From Aquabacter sp040049275 (GTDB taxonomy: Bacteria; Pseudomonadota; Alphaproteobacteria; Rhizobiales; Xanthobacteraceae), in contig NZ_JBDZDT010000006.1 of the NCBI RefSeq assembly GCF_040049275.1, positions 248,001 through 312,000 of the forward strand: 64,000 bases of DNA, written 5' to 3'. A program made the position numbers and the translations under genes. The notes under the pieces were generated by a model that worked only from the letters and a program-made list of their open reading frames with translations, made no database searches and was not told where the DNA came from. Positions 25,831-33,950 of the stretch are shown here, piece after piece. Position 1 is the first letter of the stretch. Every line of letters begins with the position of its first letter.

Positions 25831-26243
25831 TCAGCGCCGCCGACGCGCCTCCGTTTTGTGCCAGCGAACCGCGCGATCGAAGCATTCCTCGATCTCGGAA
25901 AAGCTCAGGCGATCGACGTATTCGGGGCTCCATCGGAGCCGGAAAATGAGCTCATCAGCGAGGCCCGCGATTTGCGGGCCTCGATGAAAAAAGCGATCAC
26001 GTGCTCCTCGAGCGCCATGGTGTCACCGAGGTTGAGCACCTGCAGGGCACCGTGAGACGGCTTTGTCGCCAGCCGGTCGACATAGGCGAAGATCACCTCG
26101 CGGTCGCGGATGACTATCCCCCGCTGCACATCGACCGGCGCACCGAGCTGCCGGTAATCCGCAAAGCCCGGCTCGCGGAACTCGATCTGGCTGAACGTCT
26201 CGCTACCCGAGGTGTAGGATTTGGAACATTCAAATGGCTTCAT
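25831..26243 (-). CDS. Tail assembly chaperone, -1 frameshift fusion product
   Basis: Ribosomes slipping at 25992-25986 continue in the -1 frame with HRGPQIAGLADELIFRLRWS, PEYVDRLSFSEIEECFDRAV and RWHKTEARRRR, stopping at 25833-25831. The WSPEYVDRLSFSEI block is typical of the downstream frame of tail chaperone pairs (lambda G/GT, P2 E/E', Mu gp41/41'). The join adds about 50 residues to the 86 encoded upstream. The tape measure starts 13 bases further on. Confidence 0.75.
25905..26243 (-). CDS. Tail assembly chaperone, zero-frame product (Mu gp41-like)
   Basis: The 112-residue unshifted protein begins MKPFECSKSYTSGSETFSQI, then IEFREPGFADYRQLGAPVDV, as in GpE/gp41-type chaperones that bind the tape measure before tube polymerisation. 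It follows the tail tube gene with a four-base overlap. The conserved part ends near the slippery site; the C-terminal tail after it is Ser-rich. Confidence 0.8.
   Translation of the reverse strand: MKPFECSKSYTSGSETFSQIEFREPGFADYRQLGAPVDVQRGIVIRDREVIFAYVDRLATKPSHGALQVLNLGDTMALEEHVIAFFIEARKSRASLMSSFSGSDGAPNTSIA
25986..25992 (-). other. Slippery heptamer T TTT TTC
   Basis: In the zero frame the codons are GCT TTT TTC ATC, so TTT TTC preceded by T forms a canonical X XXY YYZ site. A -1 slip leads directly into the conserved downstream frame, with no stop between the site and that domain. Confidence 0.75.
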
Positions 26244-26614
26244 CCGCCGAGCCTCTGATAGGCGTCACCGTTGACGGTGAGCCCTGTCCATTCGCCGCTC
26301 GCGCGGTCGACGGCCGCGTCGCCGGAGAAGAAGGCGTTCATGAAGACGTGGCTCACGCCGGTGAAGTCCTCGGTGATGTAGACATCCTGGCGTGGCGCAC
26401 GCATGAGGAGGTTCACATCGGTGCCGCTGTCCTCGAGGGTCAGTTCGGCCGTCCAGGGCTTCAGCGTCGCCTGTCGCGAAACCGAATGATCCTGGTTGGT
26501 CACGGCTTCCACCGAGACGCCGGAGGGGCCCAGCGTGAAGGCCCCGCGCATCGTCAGGTTGGTGCCGTCGGCGAGGCGGAGACGCATCTCTCCGCCGAAA
26601 TCCCGTCCTGCCAT
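26240..26614 (-). CDS. Tail tube protein (Mu gp40-like)
   Basis: A 124-residue beta-rich protein (MRLRLADGTNLTMRGAFTLG, SVSRQATLKPWTAELTLEDS, AVDRASGEWTGLTVNGDA) located directly after the sheath gene, where the contractile-tail tube is encoded. It overlaps the chaperone start by four bases. Confidence 0.85.
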   Translation of the reverse strand: MAGRDFGGEMRLRLADGTNLTMRGAFTLGPSGVSVEAVTNQDHSVSRQATLKPWTAELTLEDSGTDVNLLMRAPRQDVYITEDFTGVSHVFMNAFFSGDAAVDRASGEWTGLTVNGDAYQRLGG

Positions 26615-26629
26615 GGTCGTGTCTCCTCG

Positions 26630-28138
26630 TCAGGCGGCGGCCTGGAACTGGCTGTAAATGGTCGCGTTCGCGGCCAACACGTCGAGCGGGTTGACCATGT
26701 CGAGCGGGGCAAAGATGTCGACGCGGTTCGCATTGTCCGTGTTGCGCCGGACATCGAGCCGCTCGGCGAAGGCCTGGGCGTTTTCCACCACGCCGGGCAT
26801 GGAGCGGTAGACCGCCGCCACCGTGTTGCGGATGTCCTTCACGGTGGTGAGCGCCAGAAGGTCGCCGGGATTGTCGTTGGCGATGGCCTTCTGGCCGTGT
26901 TCGGCCTGGAGCCGGGCGCGGAACAGGCGCAGCGCGTAGACCAGCTGGCCGATCTTCTGGATATCGCGGAAGGTGGTGTCCACGTTCCCCGCACCGTCCG
27001 TGCGCTGCATGGTGATGATCTTGTCGATCGTCACCGCGCCATCGGTGCGCACCCCATAGGTGGAGAGGCCGGAGACGAGGAACGCATTCCGCGTCGCATA
27101 ATCGTTCATCCACTTGGAGCGATCGCGCGGGGCGGAAACACCCTGCACCACCAGGCCGGTCTGGTTGCGCGAGACGTTGCCGGTGACGCCGTCCGAAAGC
27201 CACGGAACGATGCGCGCCGTCATGGCCGCCGCCCACACCCACGGGTTCGTGGCGTCGCCGCCGGCGGCAATGCGCGGCAGCGTGGTGACGTGGCGCGTGT
27301 CGTAGGACAGGCCGAACGTGGTGAGGTTCGCCGTGCTGTCGATCTTCGGCACGAACACGTGGCCATAGCTCTGGCGGCTCCACGACCAGCGGCCAGCGAT
27401 GTCCGCCAGGACAGACTGGTAACGCCCCATATTGGTGGCGTCGGCCCAGGGAGAGCTCCACCAGTCGAACGGATCGTCGCCGAGCGCCGCGAGGCCGGCG
27501 GCGAGATTGGGCGTGCCGGCGCCGGCCGTGGTGATGGCCACGGACAGGAGGCTCGTGAACAGGTTGGTGGAGGCGAGCGGCGGCACATAGATGTCCACCG
27601 CGCCGACGATCTCGCCGGCCCAGCGGGCCGTCAGGGCCACATCGTCATCCGTCGCCACCGCCGTGAACGGCAGGGCGGACTTGGTGAGCGGGTCCTGGAA
27701 GCCGTTGATGGCTGCCGCGAGCGCGGTCGCCACCGCCGTCGCCGCGGTTCCCGGCGCGACTGTGAGCGAGATTTCCTTGCCGTCGATCTGGATCACGCCG
27801 AAGCCGCCACCGGCGGGCACCACGGCGACGGAGATGGTGCGCACCTCGGCGGTGCCGATGGCGGGCACCGGCAGCAGCCAGATGTCCTGCGCCTCGGCAT
27901 TGGCACGCCCGGCGATGAGCTGCTCGGCCAGCATCGACCCCTTGCCGGTGAGGGCGATGGCCTCATTCACGCTGTTGCAGCGGAACGGGACATTGTCGAG
28001 CGCTGCCGCGCCGGTGTTCTTGTGGCCGATATAGAGGAGGCGCGAGACGCTCTCGAACTGCCCGCCGGAATTCACCTCGAACGAGATGATGGGGGCGACG
28101 ATGTTGCCCGGGATGGAATTGAAGCCGATGGACATCAC
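26630..28138 (-). CDS. Contractile tail sheath protein (Mu gpL-like)
   Basis: The 502-residue protein has the sheath pattern: a strand-rich N-terminus (SIPGNIVAPIISFEVNSGGQ), SRLLYIGHKNTGAAALDNVP, then the C-terminal TTFRDIQKIGQLVYALRLFR and MPGVVENAQAFAERLDVRRN with NRVDIFAPLDMVNPLDVLAA, which forms the interlocking arm. It defines the phage as a myovirus. It overlaps the gp38-like gene by four bases. Confidence 0.92.
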   Translation of the reverse strand: MMSIGFNSIPGNIVAPIISFEVNSGGQFESVSRLLYIGHKNTGAAALDNVPFRCNSVNEAIALTGKGSMLAEQLIAGRANAEAQDIWLLPVPAIGTAEVRTISVAVVPAGGGFGVIQIDGKEISLTVAPGTAATAVATALAAAINGFQDPLTKSALPFTAVATDDDVALTARWAGEIVGAVDIYVPPLASTNLFTSLLSVAITTAGAGTPNLAAGLAALGDDPFDWWSSPWADATNMGRYQSVLADIAGRWSWSRQSYGHVFVPKIDSTANLTTFGLSYDTRHVTTLPRIAAGGDATNPWVWAAAMTARIVPWLSDGVTGNVSRNQTGLVVQGVSAPRDRSKWMNDYATRNAFLVSGLSTYGVRTDGAVTIDKIITMQRTDGAGNVDTTFRDIQKIGQLVYALRLFRARLQAEHGQKAIANDNPGDLLALTTVKDIRNTVAAVYRSMPGVVENAQAFAERLDVRRNTDNANRVDIFAPLDMVNPLDVLAANATIYSQFQAAA

Positions 28139-28353
28139 TGGTCTCCTTCGCCGTCGCCGTCTTCCGGCAGGGGCGCTTCGGGGGCGGGGGCGGCCGTGAC
28201 GGGCGTTGCCGGCACCAGGTCCTGGTCGGCGATGAGCCGCGCGTAATAGGGCAGGAGTTCATTCACCGTCGTGCCATCGCCCCCATCCGGCACGAACTGT
28301 CCCGGGCTGTCGGGCATGGGGATGCGCGACCCCGGCTTGGCGAGGTATTTCAT
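28135..28353 (-). CDS. Small tail-region protein, Mu gp38 / DUF2635
   Basis: A 72-residue product starting MKYLAKPGSRIPMPDSPGQF, then VPDGGDGTTVNELLPYYARL, followed by a Pro/Ala/acidic tail. This is the DUF2635 pattern found immediately upstream of Mu-like sheath genes. Function is unknown. Confidence 0.8.
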   Translation of the reverse strand: MKYLAKPGSRIPMPDSPGQFVPDGGDGTTVNELLPYYARLIADQDLVPATPVTAAPAPEAPLPEDGDGEGDQ

Positions 28354-28376
28354 GGGTCCGATCCTCGGGTTGAAGG

Positions 28377-29102
28377 TCAGGGCTCGGCGGAACCGAAGGG
28401 CATGGCGGGCGCGTCATTGGCCGTCACGGTGATGCCGATGGCCTCGAGCTGCTCGCGGGCCGTGGCGCTGAAGGCGGCCGCAAGCTGTGCGAGCCGCTGC
28501 TTCGCGTAGGAACCGTCCGGCAACGCGGCTGCGACCGAAGCCATCGGCTCCGGCAGGCCGGCCGCATCGGTGAACTTGTCGTCGGCGATTTCAAAAGTGA
28601 ACGTCATCACGTTCCGCATGAAGCGGACGCCATATTGCGGCAGGCCGAACGGCTCGATGCGCACGAGCGGTGCTGCTTTCATGATGCGCCGGAAGGCGTC
28701 ACCCGCCGGCTGGCGAACCAGCACGCTGCGCGCCTGCGCGGTGAGCGCTTCCAGCACGATGCGCATCTCGGCATCGCCATTGATGACCGCATCGGTATCA
28801 AGATTTCCGTTCGCCTCATCCCTGGCCAGTTCCGCCAGTTCTGCGACGACGACCAAGTCGGTGCTCGCATTGCCGATGGCCGAGGTCGCCCCTGCACCGC
28901 GCCGCTCGATCCGCGTGTCTTCGGTGAAGACCGAGAGCGTGGGCGTGAAGGGCGAGCCAGCCTCCAGCTCTGCGCTGGAAATCGCCCGACTGTCATAGAC
29001 CCGATGGAGCGCCAGCGTCGGAAACCCCTCGCCGCTGTCGATGGCGGCGGTCGGGCACAGGGCCTCGATGGCAGCGAGGCGGAGCGCGGCAGCGGCGAGC
29101 AT
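28377..29102 (-). CDS. Tail completion protein, Mu gp37-like position
   Basis: A 241-residue protein between the connector and gp38. It opens with a helix (AAAALRLAAIEALCP), contains SPFTPTLSVFTEDTRIERRG and a long helical C-terminus (AKQRLAQLAAAFSATAREQL). Position suggests the gp37/tail-terminator role; the sequence match is weak. Start and stop abut or overlap both neighbours by a base. Confidence 0.5.
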   Translation of the reverse strand: MLAAAALRLAAIEALCPTAAIDSGEGFPTLALHRVYDSRAISSAELEAGSPFTPTLSVFTEDTRIERRGAGATSAIGNASTDLVVVAELAELARDEANGNLDTDAVINGDAEMRIVLEALTAQARSVLVRQPAGDAFRRIMKAAPLVRIEPFGLPQYGVRFMRNVMTFTFEIADDKFTDAAGLPEPMASVAAALPDGSYAKQRLAQLAAAFSATAREQLEAIGITVTANDAPAMPFGSAEP

Positions 29103-29497
29103 CAGGAGGACACCTTGTTGAGCCAGATCGCTACGCGCGCCGTGCCGTCACAGTCTGGGTTGGCGGCGACCTGATAGAGCGCCACTGCGCTGCGGATGCG
29201 GTCGTCCTGGCGCGGCACCCACGGCCATCCGGTGGTGAGCGCGGTCAGGCAGATCCGGGTGATCTGACGCACGCTGCGATCCCCGGCTGTCGGCCGATTG
29301 CTGTCCGCGAACGAGGTGAACTCCGGCGCGCTTTCCAGCGTGCCGAGGAAGCCGAAAGCCGGGCGCGCGGGATCCACGATTGCGGCGGCGTTCGATGCGC
29401 GCGGCGGCCGCGTCATGCCGACTGCCGTGAAACTCAGCGTGTCGAAATAGCCCGCCACCGCTGCATCAGCGGCGGCGAGCTCATCATCCCAGCCCAT
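29102..29497 (-). CDS. Head-tail connector, lambda FII-like
   Basis: A 131-residue beta-rich protein with a helical N-terminus, FGFLGTLESAPEFTSF, and VPRQDDRIRSAVALYQVAAN before a last strand. The lambda FII connector has a similar layout (a small barrel ending in a D-G strand), and the gene lies just after the capsid gene. Assignment is by layout and position. Confidence 0.5.
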   Translation of the reverse strand: MGWDDELAAADAAVAGYFDTLSFTAVGMTRPPRASNAAAIVDPARPAFGFLGTLESAPEFTSFADSNRPTAGDRSVRQITRICLTALTTGWPWVPRQDDRIRSAVALYQVAANPDCDGTARVAIWLNKVSS

Positions 29498-29505
29498 GGC
29501 GGGCG

Positions 29506-30516
29506 TCAGGTCAGGGTCAGCTTGCGCAGCACCTGCGGGCGAGTGCAGAGCGAAATCGGGTTCGTCTGCACCTCGAGGGCACGCCCCTTCCCGTTCAAGG
29601 ACGGGATCTGCTTGGCGTAGAAGGGGAGCCCAGGAGTGTTCACCGTCTCCTCATAGTCCGCCGGGGCGAACCGGGTGATGAAGAGGCCAGGAACACCCTT
29701 GACCACCACGCGCGCCTCAGCCGCCGCGATGTAGGGCGCACCGAGATCCGTGGTGGCCTTGGCTCCGGTGCGATACCGCTCCCAGGTCGCGCCGCCGAAT
29801 TCGAAGGTGTTCGGAACATCCTGGCGCAGAACAGCCGCGCCGGCATTGTAGAGGAAGGTCTCGGTCACCGCCTTGTGGGTCCACAGGGCGCGGTGGAAGT
29901 CGCGGCCGGTGAAGACATGGATGCCGTCATAGGGCTCGTCGAGGGCGTCTTCGATCGAATACACCACGTCCTGCCACAGCGATCCGACTTTGGTGGCCTC
30001 GACATCCAGTTCGAGCGACACAGCGGCCGCCTCCGCGATGCCGAAGCGCGTGTACAGGTTGTGCAGCACCTTGCCACTCTTCGAGGTGACAATGCCCTTG
30101 ATGCCGCCGACCCGCTGGTGCTCGATCGTCATAGTGAGGTCGGCAGCATGGCGCTGCGCCTTGCTCTCCACCCGCTCCTGCAGCGTCTCGAGCTGGCTCT
30201 CGGTGCCGAACGCGCGAACGTTCTGCACTTCGTCGGCCTTGATGAAATCGTCGCGCTGGTAGTGGTCGACGATGAACGGCAGGAGGTCGGGTTCTTCGTT
30301 GCCGGTTGTCTCGCCGGCGCCACCGCGCTGGGTGGGCTCGACGAGGGCCAGACGACCCTCGCGCATCTCAATGGAGACGACGGTGGTGGTGACGCTGTCT
30401 TCCTCGAAGATGCCGGAGGCGGAGACCTGGCCCGGCCGATAGGGCTTCGAGTTCACGGCGGCGGTGAGGGATTCAAGGCTGAAGCCGTCGCCGTCCCAAA
30501 TATTCACGCGAGGCAT
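29506..30516 (-). CDS. Major capsid protein, lambda gpE family
   Basis: The 336-residue protein fits Phage_cap_E: SKPYRPGQVSASGIFEEDSV at the N-terminus, FIVDHYQRDDFIKADEVQNV, TMTIEHQRVGGIKGIVTSKS, and near the C-terminus TRFAPADYEETVNTPGLPFY with LEVQTNPISLCTRPQVL. It has the HK97 fold by family and is decorated by gpD, encoded next. Confidence 0.95.
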   Translation of the reverse strand: MPRVNIWDGDGFSLESLTAAVNSKPYRPGQVSASGIFEEDSVTTTVVSIEMREGRLALVEPTQRGGAGETTGNEEPDLLPFIVDHYQRDDFIKADEVQNVRAFGTESQLETLQERVESKAQRHAADLTMTIEHQRVGGIKGIVTSKSGKVLHNLYTRFGIAEAAAVSLELDVEATKVGSLWQDVVYSIEDALDEPYDGIHVFTGRDFHRALWTHKAVTETFLYNAGAAVLRQDVPNTFEFGGATWERYRTGAKATTDLGAPYIAAAEARVVVKGVPGLFITRFAPADYEETVNTPGLPFYAKQIPSLNGKGRALEVQTNPISLCTRPQVLRKLTLT

Positions 30517-30527
30517 GGGGGCAGCTC

Positions 30528-30911
30528 CTATCGAGCGATTATCATGGCCGCGGCAAGCTGGGTATGCTTGGCCGCGATCTCGTTGACGGTATCGACGCTC
30601 GCCTCGAAGACGAGCATCGGCTTCTTCACCTCGCCGAGGCGGGACATGACCACCACCTCGACATCGGCGGCGGTGGCGTCCACGGCGTAGGCCAGCACGG
30701 TCTTGGCGGTCTCCGCTCCCTCGCGGCCGGCCACCTCCGCCACCGCCGAGGGCGCATACTTCTTGGACGCAGCGATCTGGCCGAGCACGGTGCCCGGCTT
30801 CAGCTTGCCGGCGCCCGACACGATGGTGACGGTGTCGTAGCTGATGCGGCCGAAGTCGGAGAGGACGAAGCCCAGATTGCGCGGGCCCTGCGTCTTGGTG
30901 GTGAGGTCCAT
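30528..30911 (-). CDS. Head decoration protein, lambda gpD family
   Basis: A 127-residue beta-rich protein (ISYDTVTIVSGAGKLKPGTV, LGQIAASKKYAPSAV, KTVLAYAVDATAADVEVVVM) matching HDPD trimers that stabilise expanded heads. It is encoded 11 bases upstream of gpE, as in lambda D-E. Confidence 0.92.
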   Translation of the reverse strand: MDLTTKTQGPRNLGFVLSDFGRISYDTVTIVSGAGKLKPGTVLGQIAASKKYAPSAVAEVAGREGAETAKTVLAYAVDATAADVEVVVMSRLGEVKKPMLVFEASVDTVNEIAAKHTQLAAAMIIAR

Positions 30912-30914
30912 GGA

Positions 30915-31295
30915 TCAGCCTCCATTCTTGGCGCGCATCGCGAAGATCGCGGCGCGGTCGATCTTGGCCTTGGTCTTGGGGGAGCCGCCCCCGCCGAGGC
31001 CGGCAGCGGTGGCGCGGCTCTGCGCATAGAAGGCAGGGTCCGGCAGTTCCTCACCCGCGTCCTCGTCACTCGCCATCGCCTTCGGAGCGGCGAGAAGAGC
31101 GGTCTTTGCCTTCTCGGCATCGAGACCGGCATCGGCGAGGGCCTTGGCAAGGTCCTCGCATCCCTTCGCCTCGGGCAAGGCCATGACGGCATCGCGCCGC
31201 TCACGGTCCTGATCCTTGGCCTTCATCTCGGCATTCTCCTTGCGGAGACGGTCCAACTCGGCGGCAGTGTCCCCGCCGTTGGGCTTATCCGTCAT
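30915..31295 (-). CDS. Nested head scaffold protein (lambda Nu3-like), internal start
   Basis: An in-frame ATG at 31295 inside the protease gene is preceded by AGGAG at six bases, a near-ideal ribosome site. The 126-residue product MTDKPNGGDTAAELDRLRKE and onward consists only of the coiled-coil scaffold region. Lambda makes Nu3 the same way from within gene C. Confidence 0.7.
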   Translation of the reverse strand: MTDKPNGGDTAAELDRLRKENAEMKAKDQDRERRDAVMALPEAKGCEDLAKALADAGLDAEKAKTALLAAPKAMASDEDAGEELPDPAFYAQSRATAAGLGGGGSPKTKAKIDRAAIFAMRAKNGG

Positions 31296-31964
31296 GGTGG
31301 GCTCCTGCTGCTGACGGGGTGATGTGGGCGCTTTCGCCCGCTCCCTGGCCTCGAAAGACCAGTTCTTCTGCTTCGCCAGCGCGACGAGGCGCTTGGGCGC
31401 GTGGGCATAAAGCCGATAGTCGAAGGCGGCCACCGGCTCGGCCGGCGTCTCGGATGCCGTGTCGGCGAAACCGGAGGCGACCGCCTGTTCGGGCGTCATC
31501 CAGGTCTCGCGCTTCATGACCGCGCGGCAGGCGGCGAGGCTCTGGCCGGACTTCGCCGCGTAAATCCGCGAATAGCCCGACGCGAGCGTTTCAAGCTGCT
31601 CGACGGTCTTCTCGTGGTCCGCGGCGGTGCCGAAAGTCATTCCGCTGGGGTCATGGATCATCATGACCGAGCCGGCCGACATGGTGACCGTGTCGCCCGC
31701 CATGGCGATGAGGGAGGCAGCAGAGGCGGCGATCCCCTCAACCACGATGTTGATGGCGCCCGGGCGGGCGGTGAAGAGCGCGTGGATGGCCGCGCCTTCG
31801 GTGGCGTAGCCGCCGCCGGAATTCAGATGCACCGGGAGGTCGACATTGGGGTCGACCTGCATCAGGCAGAACGCGACATCCGCTGCCGTGAAATGATCCT
31901 CGGACCAATCCGCACCGACATCGCCGGACAGCCGGAGCCTTCCGTCGTCAATCATCGCAGCCAT
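30915..31964 (-). CDS. Head maturation protease, ClpP/S49-like, with scaffold domain
   Basis: The N-terminal 200 residues are a serine protease: HLNSGGGYATEGAAIHALF, the nucleophile in VEGIAASAASLIAMAGD near residue 85, and the His in MMIHDPSG near residue 107. Cleavage removes scaffold and trims portal or capsid during head maturation. The C-terminal part is a helical scaffold (AELDRLRKENAEMKAKDQDR, SRATAAGLGGG, end). The same DNA encodes a separate scaffold from an internal start, as lambda gpC and Nu3. Confidence 0.9.
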   Translation of the reverse strand: MAAMIDDGRLRLSGDVGADWSEDHFTAADVAFCLMQVDPNVDLPVHLNSGGGYATEGAAIHALFTARPGAINIVVEGIAASAASLIAMAGDTVTMSAGSVMMIHDPSGMTFGTAADHEKTVEQLETLASGYSRIYAAKSGQSLAACRAVMKRETWMTPEQAVASGFADTASETPAEPVAAFDYRLYAHAPKRLVALAKQKNWSFEARERAKAPTSPRQQQEPTMTDKPNGGDTAAELDRLRKENAEMKAKDQDRERRDAVMALPEAKGCEDLAKALADAGLDAEKAKTALLAAPKAMASDEDAGEELPDPAFYAQSRATAAGLGGGGSPKTKAKIDRAAIFAMRAKNGG

Positions 31965-31974
31965 GTGCTGATCC

Positions 31975-32250
31975 TCAATAAGGCCGGTAAACGCCGCGGA
32001 TGGCGTAGCGCCGCCGCTTTCCCTTTTTGGCGTCGCAGGCGGACTGGAGCCGGGCCAGTTCGGCGTCGAGGTCCTTTATGTTTGCGGCGCCCCAGCGGGT
32101 GCGCCGGTTCGTGACGGGAGAACGGATCTCCATCTCGTCGACCTTGTCGCCGGCGATCACCTTCAGCTTGAAGGCATAGAGCGCCTGCCAGAGCGCGCAT
32201 GGGTCATCGGCGTCCACCTGGGCGCCGTTGATCATCACCATGTTGGGCAT
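31975..32250 (-). CDS. Head-tail joining protein, lambda gpW-like
   Basis: A 91-residue alpha/beta protein: ALWQALYAFKLKVIAGDKVD, EIRSPVTNRRTRWGAANIKD, LDAELARLQSA and a basic C-terminus. In lambda gpW completes DNA-filled heads. Here the gene is next to the portal on the protease side rather than between terminase and portal. Confidence 0.7.
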   Translation of the reverse strand: MPNMVMINGAQVDADDPCALWQALYAFKLKVIAGDKVDEMEIRSPVTNRRTRWGAANIKDLDAELARLQSACDAKKGKRRRYAIRGVYRPY

Positions 32251-32252
32251 GG

Positions 32253-33941
32253 TCAGGCCGCCGCCGGCTCGCGCCGGCCATCCACAGCCGCACCATCCGG
32301 ACCCGCGCCGCCGCTCATGCGCTGGAACGGATCCGGCAGGTGGAGTTCATCCACCACCACATCGCGCTCCCGCTTGCGCTGGCGCGCTGTCTCTTCCCAA
32401 TCGCGCCCGTACAGCGCGCACTCATCGGAGAGCGACGACAGCCCGGTCTCCATGCGGATCTTCGCCGCCATCGCCGCCTTGTAGTCGTCCGCCGTTGGGG
32501 CCGCCGGCCCCTGCCATTCCGACCAACAGACGCGGTCACGGTTGGCCGCAAAGGCGCGATAGCCCCCCTTGAACGGAATTCGGCCGGACGCGATCTCTTC
32601 GTCGAGCCACGCCTCCATGATCCCTTGCGCCAGCGGTGCGGCGAGGCGTTCCCGGCGGCGGACGGCAAGCGGCCAGATGGTTGCCGTCTCCATACGCACC
32701 GAGGAATAGGTGGCGCCGTTGAAATCCATGGATGCGGAGGTGGCGGTGACGCCGATGCAGCGCGCTGCCTCTCGCTTCAGATTGGCAGTGAAGGGTTGGT
32801 AATTACTCCCGGGCGTCTGCGCGGTGTGGAACATCAGCTCCTCGCCCGGGCCGAGATGGCCGATACGGGCGCTGTCCGCGAGGTCGATACCGCCGCCTTT
32901 CAGCGCCTCGATACGCTGGCCCCACACATCAACGAGATCGCTCACCACGCCGCCAACAAGCTTCTCCCATGACGCTTCCCCGCCATCGAATCCCGCCGGC
33001 ATCTCCGTGTCCCGAAGGGTCTGGAGCGCCTGCATTGCCTGTTCTGTCGCCTCCGGGCTCTTGATGGTGGCGGCAAAGACGGTCTGCAGCAGTGCCGTCG
33101 CCAATGTGGCGTCAGCGAGCTGGTCGTACTGGGCGATCACCTTGAAGATGGGCGCCATCGGTGAGATGCCGCGATAGGCACCGGGGTTTGCCCCTCGGTC
33201 CATGACGTGCAGCACCTGCGCCAGGCCGGCACCATCACGGGCGGCAATATCCTTATCGCGCTCGATCCCGTCTTCACGCTGCCGGAACCGGTAATGGGTC
33301 GGCCGGCCATTGGCATCATGGAAGATGCCGTCATAAAGCCCCTCCATCTCGCTCGTACGTCGCGGCAGGCGATGTGGCGGGATGAGGGAAGCCTTGGTGC
33401 CGGTCTTCACGCCGTAGCGGGCACGATCTGGACCCGACAGATAAGACAGCACACCGAAGCACTCGCCATAGCCGAGGTATGAGCGCATGTCGGCGTCGAG
33501 CATCTCGGCGACGGTCGACTTCCCCTCGAGGTCACACTCGGCAGGGCTCCAGCACCACTGCCGATGGCGCGCCTCCACCAACCGGCACCACTCGGAACGC
33601 TCTTTCTCGTCATACCCCAGACCCGACAGATCTGGCCGTAGATTGAGCTTGAGCTCGGTGCCGATGGTGTCCACCACCACCTGATCGGCGATGCCGGAAA
33701 TCCATCCGCAATTGTGCAGGAAATCCAGTGCCAGGGCGGAGGCGCGCTCCGCCGCTTGACGCACGTCGATGGCCGCATCTCGCGTCACCGCCCGCCGCAT
33801 AGAGAGCGTGCCTGCGCGGTCATCGCGCAGGTAGCGCATGCTCGCGCGGTGCGGTCGCGCCGGCAACGCCGCGGGCGCAGGCATGGCGGTGACGGCACGC
33901 GTCCCCGCCTTCACGCGCCACCGCGGCTTCGCCTCGACCAT
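32253..33941 (-). CDS. Portal protein, lambda gpB family
   Basis: A 562-residue portal: HNCGWISGIADQVVVDTIGT near residue 75, SYLGYGECFGVLSYLSG, HRLPRRTSEMEGLYDGIFHD, and the core LATALLQTVFAATIKSPEAT, then CIGVTATSASMDFNGATYSS and SVRMETATIWPLAVRRRERL. Twelve copies should form the DNA channel. It follows the terminase gene with nine bases between. Confidence 0.93.
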   Translation of the reverse strand: MVEAKPRWRVKAGTRAVTAMPAPAALPARPHRASMRYLRDDRAGTLSMRRAVTRDAAIDVRQAAERASALALDFLHNCGWISGIADQVVVDTIGTELKLNLRPDLSGLGYDEKERSEWCRLVEARHRQWCWSPAECDLEGKSTVAEMLDADMRSYLGYGECFGVLSYLSGPDRARYGVKTGTKASLIPPHRLPRRTSEMEGLYDGIFHDANGRPTHYRFRQREDGIERDKDIAARDGAGLAQVLHVMDRGANPGAYRGISPMAPIFKVIAQYDQLADATLATALLQTVFAATIKSPEATEQAMQALQTLRDTEMPAGFDGGEASWEKLVGGVVSDLVDVWGQRIEALKGGGIDLADSARIGHLGPGEELMFHTAQTPGSNYQPFTANLKREAARCIGVTATSASMDFNGATYSSVRMETATIWPLAVRRRERLAAPLAQGIMEAWLDEEIASGRIPFKGGYRAFAANRDRVCWSEWQGPAAPTADDYKAAMAAKIRMETGLSSLSDECALYGRDWEETARQRKRERDVVVDELHLPDPFQRMSGGAGPDGAAVDGRREPAAA

Positions 33942-33950
33942 GTCAAATCC

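Noticed and set aside
26234..28246. A 670-codon plus-strand frame over the sheath and tube genes
   Set aside because: It is an antisense shadow; the minus strand has sheath, tube and gp38 with clear family motifs.
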